Of a stretch of DNA of 64,000 nucleotides, positions 36,244 to 47,084 are shown in pieces; the first letter of the stretch is position 1; every line of letters begins with the position of its first letter. Both the position numbers and the translations under genes were made by a program. The DNA is taken from contig CM020618.1 in NCBI GenBank assembly GCA_009829735.1, positions 2,664,882 through 2,728,881 of the forward strand. Direction: 5' to 3'. The notes under the pieces were generated by a model. That model had not been told where the DNA came from, made no database searches, and worked only from the letters and a program-made list of their open reading frames with translations. Origin of the DNA: Pyropia yezoensis. Lineage: Eukaryota; Rhodophyta; Bangiophyceae; Bangiales; Bangiaceae.

Positions 36244-36250
36244 TATAAGG
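36244..36250 (+). promoter_or_regulatory. Candidate TATA box of the Cys-rich protein gene
   Basis: TATAAGG sits 213 bp upstream of the start codon in otherwise GC-rich DNA. The position suits a core promoter with a 5' UTR of about 180 bases. This is inference from sequence only. Confidence 0.4.
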
Positions 36251-36462
36251 GCGAGGGGCAATGCCGCCCCGACCTCGAGTGCGCCACGTCCAGCCGCTGA
36301 CCAGCACCAAGCCCCGCGGCGAGCGTCCCCGCCTCCCCACACGCCCCGTCTTTCTCACCCTCACCTCTAGGCCGCTACACGCTCAACAACCCCCCCTGCA
36401 GCGGCCACCCCACAAGCCCCCCATAGCCCCCCGCCCGGTGACTACCGCCAAGGCAGGCTGAC

Positions 36463-37605
36463 ATGGCGCCCCGCCCCATCATGATGCGGGCGCTCGTCAC
36501 CGTCGCTATCATGGCCGCAACCGCTGCCTCCATCATCGCACCCGCCTCTGTCAGTGCCACCGCACCACATGCTGCGGCTGTGTTGTGGACAGCGCCCACC
36601 CTCCGCCAGTGCCTGCCATGCGGCGGCACCATCCGCGGCCGCTGCATGGCCGGTACGGTATGTGCCAGAAGCAACGAGGGGGTACTGAGCTGCGTCAAGC
36701 CGATGCGCCTTGGACACAAGTGCACCGACCCGTGCTGGGCGTGCACCGCGGGGTTGAAGTGCGGCGCCAGGGGCGTATGCGTGACTGCCGCCCCGGTCGT
36801 CAAACGTCAGTGCCAGCCGTGTGGCAACGGCCGCGGCGGCTGCGCGGCGGGCACGGTGTGCGGGAGGAACTGGATTAAACTGCCGACATGCGTCAAGTAC
36901 GTTCCCGCTGGACGCAAGTGCTGGAGCATGTGCTGGGCGTGCGCCAAGGGGCTGACATGCGGACGCACCGGTGTGTGCGAGCCCCCCGCCCCACCTGCCA
37001 TCCGCCAGTGCCTGCCGTGCGGCGGCACCATCCGCGGCCGCTGCACGGCCGGTACGGTATGTGCCAGAAGCAACGAGGGGGTACTGAGCTGCGTCAAGCC
37101 GATGCGCCTTGGACACAAGTGCACCGACCCGTGCTGGGCGTGCACCGCGGGGTTGAAGTGCGGCGCCAGGGGCGTATGTGAAGCCGCCAAACCGGCTCCC
37201 AACCGTCACTGCCAGCTGTGTGGCGGCACCCGCGGCGGCTGCGCCGCGGGCACGGTGTGCGGCAGGAGCTGGATTAACGTGCCGAGCTGCGTTAAGCACG
37301 TGCCCATTGGACACAAGTGCTGGAGCTTTTGCTGGGCGTGCGCCAAGGGGCTGAAGTGCGGCGCCAGGGGAGTATGCGAAGCCGCCGCCCCGCCTGCCAT
37401 CCGCCAGTGCCTGCCGTGCGGCGGCACCATCCGCGGCCGCTGCACGGCCGGTACGGTATGTGCCAAAAGCAACGAGGGGGTACTGAGCTGCGTCAAGCCG
37501 ATGCGCCTTGGACACAAGTGCACCGACCCGTGCTGGGCGTGCGCCAAGGGGCTCACGTGCGGTCGGACCGGCAGGTGCCAACAGGCGTGGGCCCATTACC
37601 GCTAG
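36463..37605 (+). CDS. Secreted Cys-rich protein with five tandem modules
   Basis: 380 residues in one exon. A hydrophobic signal peptide (MMRALVTVAIMAATAASIIA, about residues 7-26) and a short spacer precede five modules of about 60 residues, each with ten Cys. Module type A (1, 3, 5) reads RQCLPCGGTIRGRC ... SCVKPMRLGHKCTDPCWAC. Type B (2, 4) reads CGxxRGGCAAGTVCGR ... CVKxVPxGxKCW ... CWAC. Modules 1, 3 and 5 start at 36,604, 37,003 and 37,402, exactly 399 bp apart, so an A+B pair is the unit of duplication. Even Cys numbers and Gly-rich loops suggest disulphide-knotted domains outside the cell. No known family is recognised. A wall, defence or adhesion role is possible but unproved. Confidence 0.85.
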   Translation: MAPRPIMMRALVTVAIMAATAASIIAPASVSATAPHAAAVLWTAPTLRQCLPCGGTIRGRCMAGTVCARSNEGVLSCVKPMRLGHKCTDPCWACTAGLKCGARGVCVTAAPVVKRQCQPCGNGRGGCAAGTVCGRNWIKLPTCVKYVPAGRKCWSMCWACAKGLTCGRTGVCEPPAPPAIRQCLPCGGTIRGRCTAGTVCARSNEGVLSCVKPMRLGHKCTDPCWACTAGLKCGARGVCEAAKPAPNRHCQLCGGTRGGCAAGTVCGRSWINVPSCVKHVPIGHKCWSFCWACAKGLKCGARGVCEAAAPPAIRQCLPCGGTIRGRCTAGTVCAKSNEGVLSCVKPMRLGHKCTDPCWACAKGLTCGRTGRCQQAWAHYR

Positions 37606-39509
37606 ATATCAATAGCCGTGACAATGACAACTGCGGCGACCATCTACCTACATGGGCCTTGCGTGAATGGGTTGCGAGCTGCGACACCCAGGCGGCTTTC
37701 GTGCCTCGACAGTGGTTGTCGTGGGTTTGTCAAAGTGTGTACATAAATAGGTGGCCGAGGAAATGAAGAGGGGCCAGTAGACGCGGCCGGACGTTCACCG
37801 GCGCCCTTCCACCACTACAGTCGTGACGGCAGACATGCCCAAAAGAATGTCGAATGTCGCGTGTCGACGCGGGAGCCCTCCCTACAAGACGGCGTGCCAT
37901 GATCTGTGCATATGTATGTCCACGCACCCCTGATCCATGGACCCACAGCGCCCTTCTCGCATGGTCGGTACAAGGCGCGGCCTCAGGCAATAGCTGGGTA
38001 CCCATCGTTGTATTTCCCATGAGTACCTTCAACATCCAATGAGGCGTTCACAAGAAATCACAGATTTTCTTTGCACATGAAATCACATTTGCCCTCTTCC
38101 GCCAGATCTTCACCGCCAGACCCCCCCCGCCGAGAACTGTGGACAGCTTTGTTAAGAGAACCGTCCCCCAAGCGACGAGCGGCACACCGTTAGGCTCTCC
38201 AGAGCATGTGCTTGGCATCCATAATATATATATATTATGTCTTTTCCTACAAAATTAATGAGAACAAGCCACATGGTGATGTCAACCGTGTGTCATCTGA
38301 GGTACTCACTTGTTCGCTACTCGCTCTATGATTTCTCTACCACCAGATGACTACAGACAAAACCACACCCCCAGGTACCTCGCCCTACTCTTCCTGCGTC
38401 TACTGGGGCAAAAAAAGCGGTGAGTTTCTATGGTGTGCTGCCCTGGAGAGCGCCCTCTTTCGATAACTTTCGTGCCAGAACAGCTACTTTCGTCCCCCCC
38501 CCCTCACAGCCTGGATAAAGACGGCGGTCATGTACTGGCACAGCCCAGACTCTAGCTATGTGTCCCTGTGAGCCACTGAGAGCACGAAAGTCCCACTGGC
38601 AGCAAGTCAACATGGACCCAGGGGGGCGATTTTGCTCAGTGTCACACCCGTCCCCCCGAGCATGTAGCTACAAATGAGGGGTGTACACACCAAGGGATGA
38701 GCAGCTGGAAGTCGCAAAGAAAAATGCGTCCGTCATGAATGTGGCTTCTTGGGGCCGTGAGGCGTGGTCGACATTTCCAGAACTTGTCGACATTTGGCCC
38801 AGACTAGCTACTGCCTAATTAATCAGTCGTCAGTTGGACTATCAATTGCAGAAGTCCCAATTTTGGCGGTTGTGCATGTATACAACTGCACAACAATCAG
38901 GTGGCTGGCAGCACTTCAGCCTATGACGTTCGAGAACAGCATGAGAACGTCGCTGTAATGCCGATGCTCTCGGATCTCGGAAGAACACGATTGGCCGAAG
39001 GTCCCGGGGCTTCTCCATCAGAGAGCCCATTGGTCAGCATACTGTTGTTCTATCCGACGATCTCTGCTTTTTTTCTTCGATCTCCGTGAAGGAATCGGGC
39101 ATATCGCGTTTCACTAACATTCTGGTGAACACCTCCGGAGGAAACCTGCCAGCCAATCAAACTGCGGCATTCAGCCCGCTCAGGGGCATGTCGGGCGGCA
39201 CACTCGAGATGGGACTACACGCGAGAGAGACCCAGACAACAGCGAAAGGGACAGCGTGCCCAGACAAGAACAAAGCGACCAGACAACAGACAGACATGTC
39301 CGACCAGTGTCTGAGGGCGCGTGCAGTGCACACGCAGAACGCGAGACAGACCGCATGGGACGACAAAAGAACGAGAGTAGAGCCATGCAATCAAGCCTGC
39401 CCTACTTTCGCCCCAAGCTTTCGAGGATATCGAGGATAATTCGCACAAATAATAATCGCAGATCACAGAGCACGCTTCCTGTGGCCATCGGGGGCCAACA
39501 CAGCCCCCA
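37606..39509. other. Gene-poor, lower-GC stretch with a palindromic AT tract
   Basis: 1.9 kb with no supported gene. Positions 38,220-38,239 are a perfect palindrome, CATAATATATATATATTATG. The right part leads into the satellite array. Confidence 0.45.
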
Positions 39510-41480
39510 TAGCGGCCCCCAGGTCGCTGGGGCGCATTCAGCGCAGCTCATTCGACTCCGCTTCGACGGTAAATATTGCGCGCCCAAATATTGGCGGCAG
39601 ACCACCCTCCCTTGAGGGCCCCCATTGGCGGCTCAGCGGCCGGCTGGTCGCTGGGGCGCGTTCAGCGCCTCTCGTTTGATTTTACTTTGACCGTGAATAT
39701 TTGCGCGCCCAAATATGGGCGGCAGATCACCCTCCCTGGGGGGCCCCCATTGGCGGCTCAGCGGCCGGCTGGTCGCTGGGGCGCGTTCAGCGCCGCTCAT
39801 TTGTTTTCATTTGGACCGTAAATATTTGCGCGCCCAAATATTGGCAGCAGATCACTCTCCTCGGGGGCCCCCATTGGCAGCCGAGCGGCCGGCTGGTCGC
39901 TGGGGCGCTTTCAGCGCTGTTCGTTTGATTTTATTTAGACCGTGAATATTTGCGCACCAAAATATTGGCGGCAGATCACCCTTCTTCAGGGGCCCCTATT
40001 GGCGGATCAGCGGCCGGCTGGTTGTTGGGGCGCGCTCAGCGCCGCTCATTTGATTTCATTTGGACCGTAAGTATTTCCGAGCCCAAATATGTGCGGCAGA
40101 TTACCCCTCGTGGGGGTCACCGATTGGCGGCTCAGCGCCTGGCCGGTTGATGGGGCGCGTTCAGCGCCGCTCATTTGATTTCACATGGACCGTAAATATT
40201 TGCGCGCCAAAATAATGGCGGCAGATCACCCTCCGTGAGGGGCCCCCATTGGCGGATCAGCGGCCAGCGGGTCGCTGAAGTGCGTTCAGCGCCGCCTCTT
40301 TGATTTCGTTTTGACGGTCAATATTGTGCGCCCAAATATTGGCGGCAGATCGACCTCCCTGGGGGGCCCCTGTTGGCGGCTCAGCGGCCGGCTGGTCGCT
40401 GGGGCCCGTTCAGCGCCGCTCATTTGATTTCATTTGGACCGTAAATATTTTCGCGCCCAAGTATTGGCGGCAAATCACTCTCCTCGGGGGCCCCCATTAG
40501 CAGCTGAGCGGCCGGCTGGCCGCTGGGGCGCGTTCACCGCCGCCTATTTGATTTCGTTTTGACGGTCAATATTGCGCGCCCAAATATCGTCGGCAGATCA
40601 TCCCTCCTGGGGGGGCCCCCATTGGTGGCTCAGCGCCTGGCTGGTCGCTGACGTTCGTTCAGCGCCGTTCATTTGATTTCCGTTGGACCATGAATATTTG
40701 CGCGCCAAAATATTGGTGCCAGATCACCCTCCCTGAGGGGCCCCCATTGGCGGCTCAGCGGCCGGCTGGTCCCTGGGGCGCGGTCAGCGTCGCTCATCTG
40801 ATTTCATTTGGGCCGTAAATATTTGCGCGCCCAAGTATTGGCGGCAGATCACCTTCACCCGGGGGCCCCTATTGGCGATTCAGCGGCCGGCTGGTCGCTG
40901 GGGCGCGTTCAGCGCCGCTCATTTGTTTTCATTTGGACCGTAAATATTTGCGCGCCCAAATATTGGCGGCAGATCACCCCTCCTGGGGGGCCCCCTTTGG
41001 CGGCTCAGCGCCCGGCTGGTCGCTGAGGCGCGAACAACGCCGCTCATTTGATTCCGTTTTGACGGGCAATACTGCGGGCCTAAATATTGGCGGCAGATCA
41101 CCCTCCCTGAGGGGGCCCCGATTCGCGGCTCAGCGACCGGCTGTTTGCTGGGGCGCGTTCAGCACCGCCTATTTGATTCCGTTTTGACGGGCAATAGTGC
41201 GCGCCCAAAGATCGGCGGCAGATCATCCTCCCTGGGGGGCTCCTATTGGCGTCTCAGCGGTCGGCTGGTCGCTGGGGCGCTTTCAGCGCCGCTCGTTTGA
41301 TTTCATTTGGGCCGTAAATATTTGCGCGCCCAGATATTGGCGGCAGATCACCTCTCCTGGGGGGCCTTTATTGGCGGCTCAGCGGTCGGCTGGTCGCTGG
41401 GGCGCTTTCAGCGCCGCTTGTTTGCTTCCGTTTCCACTGTATTTATTGCGCGCCACTACCCTCCATTGTGGGCCCCTGTC
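39510..41480 (+). repeat. Satellite array, about 125 bp unit, 15-16 copies
   Basis: Tandem degenerate units recur at GGCGGCAGATCAC near 39,588, 39,716, 39,842, 39,966, 40,090, 40,215, 40,340, 40,466, 40,588, 40,712, 40,840, 40,965, 41,089, 41,213 and 41,338, with a decayed unit at the right end. Each unit carries an AT-rich inverted repeat, AATATTTG and CAAATATT around CGCGCC, then a GGGGCCCC-like block, ATTGGCGGCTCAGCGGCCGGCTGGTCGCTGGG in part, and GCGTTCAGCGCCGCTC. Short ORFs inside are artefacts of the repeat. Confidence 0.93.
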
Positions 41481-43021
41481 GCCGCCGAGGCGACCGGCCG
41501 GACGACCTCTTTGGTGCTCGCTGGGATGTTCAGGATTGGACGCTTGACTCTTTTTCGGCTCACATGTTCGTTCGACAAAAACCTTGCGACTCGCTACTAC
41601 GTCAGCTAACTGTCGTCCCGGTACGTCCGCTGATGTGGAATGACGAAAAAGTAGAAATCGGAGAGTCGGAATCGAACCCGGGCCCTTGAGAAGTAAGCGG
41701 AATGGCGCGCTCAAACCACGCGGCAACCGGGTGAAATCTCTGATATCTCGAGCCAGATTTGGGGTTTTGTCCCCATCTCATTACGAGTACCTACCTTTTA
41801 GGTAAGCCGATCGGTGATTATGTATAATGCTACACATGATCCTCTGTCAGCTCCCGGCTGATGCGTGGCGGTACGTGTCGTCGTGGTGGGCACCATCGCC
41901 ACCGTGTGGACTTCCTCGCCGCGTTGTTCGCGAATGCGGGGGCGTTTGTCGCCGCGGCCGCTCTGTCAGCTACATTGCAGCGGCCGTCTTCGCGGCCGTG
42001 CCCGTTGGTGCCACTGTCTGACCGTCCTCCTTGCGGCGGGGACAGCGGTCGTCGCGACCGCCGTTCTCGTGCCTGTTGTCTGGCCGGCTCCTTCTCCGCG
42101 GCGGCCGCGGTCATCGCAACCGTAGTTGTAGCGGCCGCCGCCTCGCCGCCCGCCACGCCGCGGCTGCCGTGTGCGTCGCGGCCGCCGTCCTCGCGGCTGC
42201 TGTCTTGCTCGTGTCCCCTGGGTGGTTGTCGCCGCTATCGGCGCCGTTTGGCTGCTGCCCCCGTCGTCCACTCCCGTCCCGCGTTGTTGTCCACCGCGGC
42301 TGCAGTGAATCTTCGCACATCTCGTGGCTGTGTCTTCGGCATGCGGCCACTCGCGTCATCGTCGTCGTCATGGCACGGCGATCGCCGTCGCGCGGTGAAG
42401 CGTCATCCCCAAAGAGCGGTGCCCCCCGTATGACACATTCGTCGCCGCCCTCGGCGGCTGCTTCACTTGAGCAGCCCGTCCCTGATGGGCCACCTGTAAG
42501 GGTTCGACCCTTACTTGATCCAATTCGGTCGTCAAGCCACTGATGTCATGCTAACTACATCCGTACTTGATCCGTGATCTTCTTCGGACCGCATCCTGTG
42601 GATTCTAGATTCTTCCGAAAGCTTCGAACGCTTTCCGGATGAATCTTGAACCCCCCAAAGATCTTCCACGAATATACTTTGACACGTGGCAGGATACGTG
42701 GCTTACAGTGGCCCTGGGACCCCTCCAGAGGGCCCATTATCGAAGGCCAATAATGGTGCTGGAATTGCCATAGCTCGACGGGAACCAATAGTATCGCATA
42801 TCCCGTTTCCAGCCTCTGGGACAGCGTTTGGGAGCGTGTAACGTCCTTACCAGTAGTATGCAAGAACGATCTTGCAAGCAGCCCACCCCCTCAGATTGAC
42901 CCTTCTGAGAGGGGGGTGTGCCGCGACGAGTGCTGACCTGCGTTTTCGGACCACCTGGTGTGGCAAACAAGAGGGACTACGCCGAGGGCCCTGTGAGCGA
43001 CCCGAGGGGTGTGCCAGAGGG
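41481..43021. other. Unassigned stretch left of the mobile-element nest
   Basis: 41,830-42,450 is Ala-codon-rich on both strands with no supported gene. Near 42,500 lies a perfect hairpin, GTAAGGG TTCGA CCCTTAC. 42,540-43,000 is lower in GC and looks like the upstream part of a mobile-element promoter or terminal repeat, but I find no second copy in the window. Confidence 0.35.
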
Positions 43022-43029
43022 TATAAAAG
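43022..43029 (+). promoter_or_regulatory. Candidate TATA box
   Basis: TATAAAAG in the context GAGGGTATAAAAGCGTG, the best core-promoter match in the window. It lies about 250 bp upstream of the ORF beginning at 43,272 and probably drives it. Confidence 0.5.
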
Positions 43030-43271
43030 CGTGCGTGCCTGCGACCGAGGGTGGAGAACGGAGGGAGGACTCAAGCCCATCGACATAAACACCTTTGAAT
43101 CCTAGAACCCGAGAACGACCGACGTCAAGCTCATCCCCTTCGCACCCCTCTTCTTCGCGGACGTCTTCTTCGCGCGCACGTGTTGCGCGCGACCGACCGA
43201 CACTGAGTAGGTTATCCGCCGTCGTACCGCGCGTGCGTTGAGGGTGGGCGTAGGGTGGCGAGCGAGGGACC

Positions 43272-44556
43272 GTGCGAGCACGAGTGTGCGGTCGCGGACG
43301 GCGCTTCGCTGCGCTTCACCTTACACCACCGGTGTTTTCCTTCCACCAGGCGACGACGTCTGACTTGCCTGGGGACAATGCGCGCACGCGATCTGTCCGA
43401 GACTATGTCAGTGACTTGGCACCGTCCTGTCCGTCAATATCTGGACTTGGGTATGTTTTAGAAGGCGCACCTGTTGGATCTCAGGGCCAGTCAGTTCTTC
43501 CTGGTTGGTCGGGTGTCGCCAGCGGTTTGCTTCCCGCCCGCAGTCCACGGGTCGGCGGCCTGAGTCGTGCTCAAAAGGAAGGCCGCAGCAGCGCGAGGCA
43601 AGCCAGCACGCCGACCATGTCTCATCGGCATCCAGCTCCCCCTTCTACTGACACAGGGGATGATGGAGAGTACGACCATGACGCGTCGCCAGCCCCTTCG
43701 ATTGCCCGCTTCGCACCGCCTCTGCGTGCCGCGCGACCTCGTCGTCATGTGCCGGAAGATGACGGCGCCGTCAGTGCTTTGACGGCCTGTGTGCGGCGGT
43801 GCTGTGGACTGCCATCATCTACCCAAGTCGGGAAGAGGGCGACCGTCGTGACTGCGACGATCGTTGGCGACCCGAATTCCTCCTCAAGAGCCATCTTTTT
43901 TCGCCACGGTGCCTTCAAGCGGGGTGCTATCATGTGGTTGTCTGCCCGCGGCGGGTTAATGTGCTCATGCTTCTGTGGCACGCAAAACGCGCTGCTTCTG
44001 TCCAAGACCGCTCGTAGCAGTGACTGCACACACACTGCCCTGCTCAAACAGTGTCTGCCGGCTGCGGGCGTTCCGTTGTCCACGCTCCAACACCGCATGC
44101 GCCTTCGCGGCGAGTCTGTCGACTTTGCCAGTCCGAAGCACATTGGGCAGTCGGTGGTCTGGTGCGTGCTGTACCGGTCAGTGTTCTCACTGGTCTCATT
44201 CACGACGGGCAATGTGGCAACATGCGTAGCCCCAGGGTGCCGCCGCTTTCGCGGCCGATGTGGCCACGTCAAGGTGGCGCGTCCTCAGCATGCCCTGTAC
44301 AAGGCTACTGCTGTTGTCGATGCTCATTGTGCAGACCACTTGAGGGCACCAGAACCCAAGCAGTCGAAGGAGACGACCGACGATGCGTCTTTCGTCGTCT
44401 CCCCCGAGGAGGATGAAGGGATTGAGAAGCTGCCGTCTGATACGCAACGCGGTGGAGGGGACGCGGCTGAGAGGAACGTGTCCAAGCGATTACCCCGCAA
44501 CCTTCTTCCATGTGTGGGAGAGACCGCGGAAGGAGAAGTGTGGGCAAGGACAGTGT
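43272..44556 (+). CDS. Cys-cluster (SWIM/KDZ-like) protein, probably a DNA-transposon gene fragment
   Basis: The frame is open from 43,272 and continues past 44,556 into sequence shared with the family B unit, so its own C-terminus is lost. Met at 43,617 (MSHRHPAPP) is another possible start. The middle has a Cys/His cluster: GLMCSCFCGTQNALLL, SSDCTHTALLKQC, then CVAPGCRRFRGRCGHVKVA. This resembles SWIM or CxC clusters that precede KDZ-type transposases. A conserved-looking tail, EGIEKLPSDTQRGGGDAAERNVSKRLPRNLLPC, follows. No transposase catalytic domain is seen. I give the family only tentatively; a host DNA-binding protein cut by the element is the alternative. Confidence 0.4.
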
Positions 44557-45360
44557 GGCAAAAACCTCTCGCACACGCGACACCCAAGTTGGGGCGGTGT
44601 ACAATGGCTGCCTCCCGTATCGGGGGAACCGGAAGAAGTGCAAGTCGCACACACTCTATCCCTGTTGTGGGGCAAACCCCCCACTGACAAACAAGAAGAT
44701 GGTGTGTGGTCCAACAGTTTCTTGGTCGGGACGGGGAAGCAGGGCCAAGCCCCGCTGTCCCTCCCCTTATCCCCCCAGGGTCCCCTCAGAATCTCGCCAC
44801 TCAGAATCTCCCACCCCAGCACCTGCCCACCGGGCCACACGAAAATTCAAGACGTTAAATGCAGAAAACCCTTAAATCCAAGTTGGATTTACTACTAAGC
44901 TAACTATCCCAAACTTAGGGAATACGGACCCAAATGCAGGGGGAGGAACGGGTCAGTCTACCGGCCTGCCGCCCCTTGCATGGCACGTGTTGCCCCCCAA
45001 CCGGGGGGTCAATACTGCCACACTCCCCTCTCCTCAGTTCCGACCGACCCGGTCGGCCCTGTGAGGGGGTGCGTGAACGCACGTCTCGGCGTTGGGGGCG
45101 CGACTGGCTGTCCCCCCTCGAGTACGTAACGTGGACGTGGAGGCGGTCACGTTGACCGCCCCTCTCCTCAAGCTTGCCCACTCGGCAGCTTGCTCTCCCC
45201 GGTTCTCACTTCACCATCACCAACACATCCCCTTCACACCTTCCCCTTGGCCGCCCCACGCTGGGGAGGCCACCCATCTACCCACGATCCGAGCCCCCCT
45301 CAACTCGAGGCGGGTCTCGTGCCGCTGTGGCCAGGGCGTCTGTCCCCAACTCGGGGAGAG
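44557..45360 (-). repeat. Family B terminal-repeat candidate, left copy
   Basis: About 800 bp of non-coding sequence repeated in the same orientation at 52,858-53,663, beginning TGTGGCAAAAACC in both. By eye, roughly nine bases in ten agree in the parts compared. It lies directly before the antisense ORF of family B, where a long terminal repeat would be expected. Since the similarity continues rightward into the ORF, its right edge cannot be fixed from this window. Confidence 0.5.
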
Positions 45361-45747
45361 CCATGGCGACCCCGGGGGTGGAGACGGACTCTCTTGACGA
45401 ACGTATGGAGGACACTTTCTACGGTGCAGCGCCCGCCGGGACTTCCGGCGGGGGCTCCGCGATCGCTCCGGGGGATGGGACTCCCGCGTCACCCGGCTTT
45501 GGGCTGACGGCGGGATCTCCCCTGGAGGCGGGCGAAGTCGTCCCACGTGAGGCATTGGGGCGGTGGTTCTACCCCGCTTGGCCTCTGTATGAGGAGGGGT
45601 TGACTGTTCTTCGCTGTGGCCGACTTGGCGCAGCGATGGGCCGGGTATGGGACCGCCTACGGGAGAAGTATCCCCGTAGGGTAGGGTTCCCTGCCGGCTT
45701 CAGGACGGATCAGTTTGCCTTCCTGGACGATGAGGAAGTCGAAGACG

Positions 45748-47084
45748 TACAGTCGGTAAGCAGAAATCATTGCCCGATTTGATCCGAACCTTCAGTCGAT
45801 TTATTGTGCACCAAGAAAAACGTTGCCCCATTGGATCCCTCGCTCAGTATTTGGTCCCCATCCCCTTGGCGGCAATCACACACCGCACACGGCGCTTCAT
45901 CGAATCCACCAGACGGGCAAAGAAGGCGTCAGGGATGGCCTCCCACTCCTCACACAGGACCTTATAGAGGTCCTCCTTGTTCCCGGGCTGCTCCTCCCGG
46001 GCCGCCAGACGGCGCTTGAGCTCGTCCCATGCATTCTCAATCGGGTTAAGGTCTGGGCTCTGGCCAACCCAGGGAAGGCACTTGAACCCGAGCTGGGCAT
46101 TGACGTCGCGGCTGGACTTGGATGCGTGGCATGGGGCGAGGTCCTCCTGCAGCCAGGCGGCGTCAGGCGCCCCAAAATAGGCCATAATGTGATGGAAGAT
46201 GGAGCCGCCCAAGACCCCCTCATACTGGGTCGAATTCATGGAGCCCTTGACGAGCACCAGGGGGGTGCGACCACGCGCCGAGAAGCCCCCCCACACCATG
46301 ACGGACTGCCGGCCGCTTTTGAAGGTAGGTTGGAGACAGGCGGGGGTAAAGCGCTCCCCGGCGCGCCGCCAGACACGAGCGCGCTTGTTGACGGTGCGCA
46401 CATCAAAACTGCTCTCGTCGGTGAAGAGAACCGCCTCCCACTCGGCCCCCCAGTGCTTGTGGGTGCGGGCCCACGCCCGACGCTTGGTTTGTTTCTTGTC
46501 TGACACGAAGGGTTTGCGCGCGGGGATGGCGGACTTGAAGCCCTGCGCGAGCAGGGCGCGCCGCACCGTCCAACGTGAGACGGGCACGGGGCGCCCACGG
46601 TTGATCACCCGAGTCAGCGCGGCGGCCGACAAAAAACGGTTGGCGTTGGCCAGCTGCACAAGAGCGCGCACATCACGGGGGCCCAGACGAGCCGGGCGCC
46701 CCCGCGTCTCTGGCTGCTTGGCCATACCGTCCTTGCGCGCCTTGGCAGCAAACCAGGAGACACGGGTGACAGGGATGCCGAAGGCGACGGCGATGGCTCC
46801 GTTGGAATAACGCTTGGTGGCGAGCTCAAAAATGGTGGCCTTCTGGCTGAGGGTGACCTTTGTGCGTTGGGCGACCATCGTGCTTGTCGGGAGGTGGACC
46901 AGTGGAGCAGGGCCCCTGGAATGGGACTTTATAGCGGCCGGAAGGGCATAAATGGCGCTTCACTGGTCAAAAATCACCCCCCTCCTGATACAGGATTCGC
47001 CGCTCTGAGCGTGTGCCACGGCGAAGTCGGGCCGCCGACAGGCTCGTTTCCGGATCGGGCAATGATGTCTGCTTACCGACTGTA
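45748..47084 (-). mobile_element. Complete Tc1-type DNA transposon with TA target duplications
   Basis: The element proper is 45,750-47,082 (1,333 bp), flanked by TA at 45,748-45,749 and 47,083-47,084. Terminal inverted repeats of about 30 bp begin CAGTCGGTAAGCAGA at the left end and on the complement of the right end; within about 29 bases I see one mismatch. The uninterrupted family B copy near 62,715 reads through the site as ACGTTCAGCG, which confirms the insertion point. One intact transposase gene is inside, so the element may have moved recently. Confidence 0.95.
45844..46878 (-). CDS. Tc1-family transposase (DD34E)
   Basis: Cuts and pastes the surrounding element. 344 residues, the usual length for Tc1 transposases. 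The N-terminal part (about 1-130) has two helix-turn-helix regions, KATIFELATKRYSNGAIAVAF and a second near RWTVRRALLAQGFKS, joined by RGRPARLG, the GRPR-type motif. The catalytic triad is visible: the first Asp in LFTDESSFD, the second in WLQEDLAPCHAS, and Glu in SPDLNPIENAWDELK, with 34 residues between the second Asp and the Glu. VMVWGGFSARGRTPLV is typical of the family. The ORF is uninterrupted and starts inside the inverted repeats. Confidence 0.95.
   Translation of the reverse strand: MVAQRTKVTLSQKATIFELATKRYSNGAIAVAFGIPVTRVSWFAAKARKDGMAKQPETRGRPARLGPRDVRALVQLANANRFLSAAALTRVINRGRPVPVSRWTVRRALLAQGFKSAIPARKPFVSDKKQTKRRAWARTHKHWGAEWEAVLFTDESSFDVRTVNKRARVWRRAGERFTPACLQPTFKSGRQSVMVWGGFSARGRTPLVLVKGSMNSTQYEGVLGGSIFHHIMAYFGAPDAAWLQEDLAPCHASKSSRDVNAQLGFKCLPWVGQSPDLNPIENAWDELKRRLAAREEQPGNKEDLYKVLCEEWEAIPDAFFARLVDSMKRRVRCVIAAKGMGTKY

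Noticed and set aside
36442-37596. 384-residue ORF antisense to the Cys-rich protein
   Set aside because: Its repeats mirror those of the sense gene, which has the signal peptide, regular Cys spacing and an upstream TATA box.
39540-41190. Short ORFs of 60-115 residues with similar sequences across the satellite
   Set aside because: They are translations of the tandem repeat, recur once per unit and show no start or codon signal.
41655-41735. tRNA-like sequence on the minus strand with a GGTTCGATTCC B-box-like core
   Set aside because: The T stem does not pair beyond two base pairs and no acceptor stem forms. At most it is a decayed tRNA-derived remnant.
42498-42530. Hairpin with TTCGA loop near 42,500, resembling a tRNA T arm
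   Set aside because: No other tRNA arms lie at the right distance; it is only a perfect short inverted repeat.
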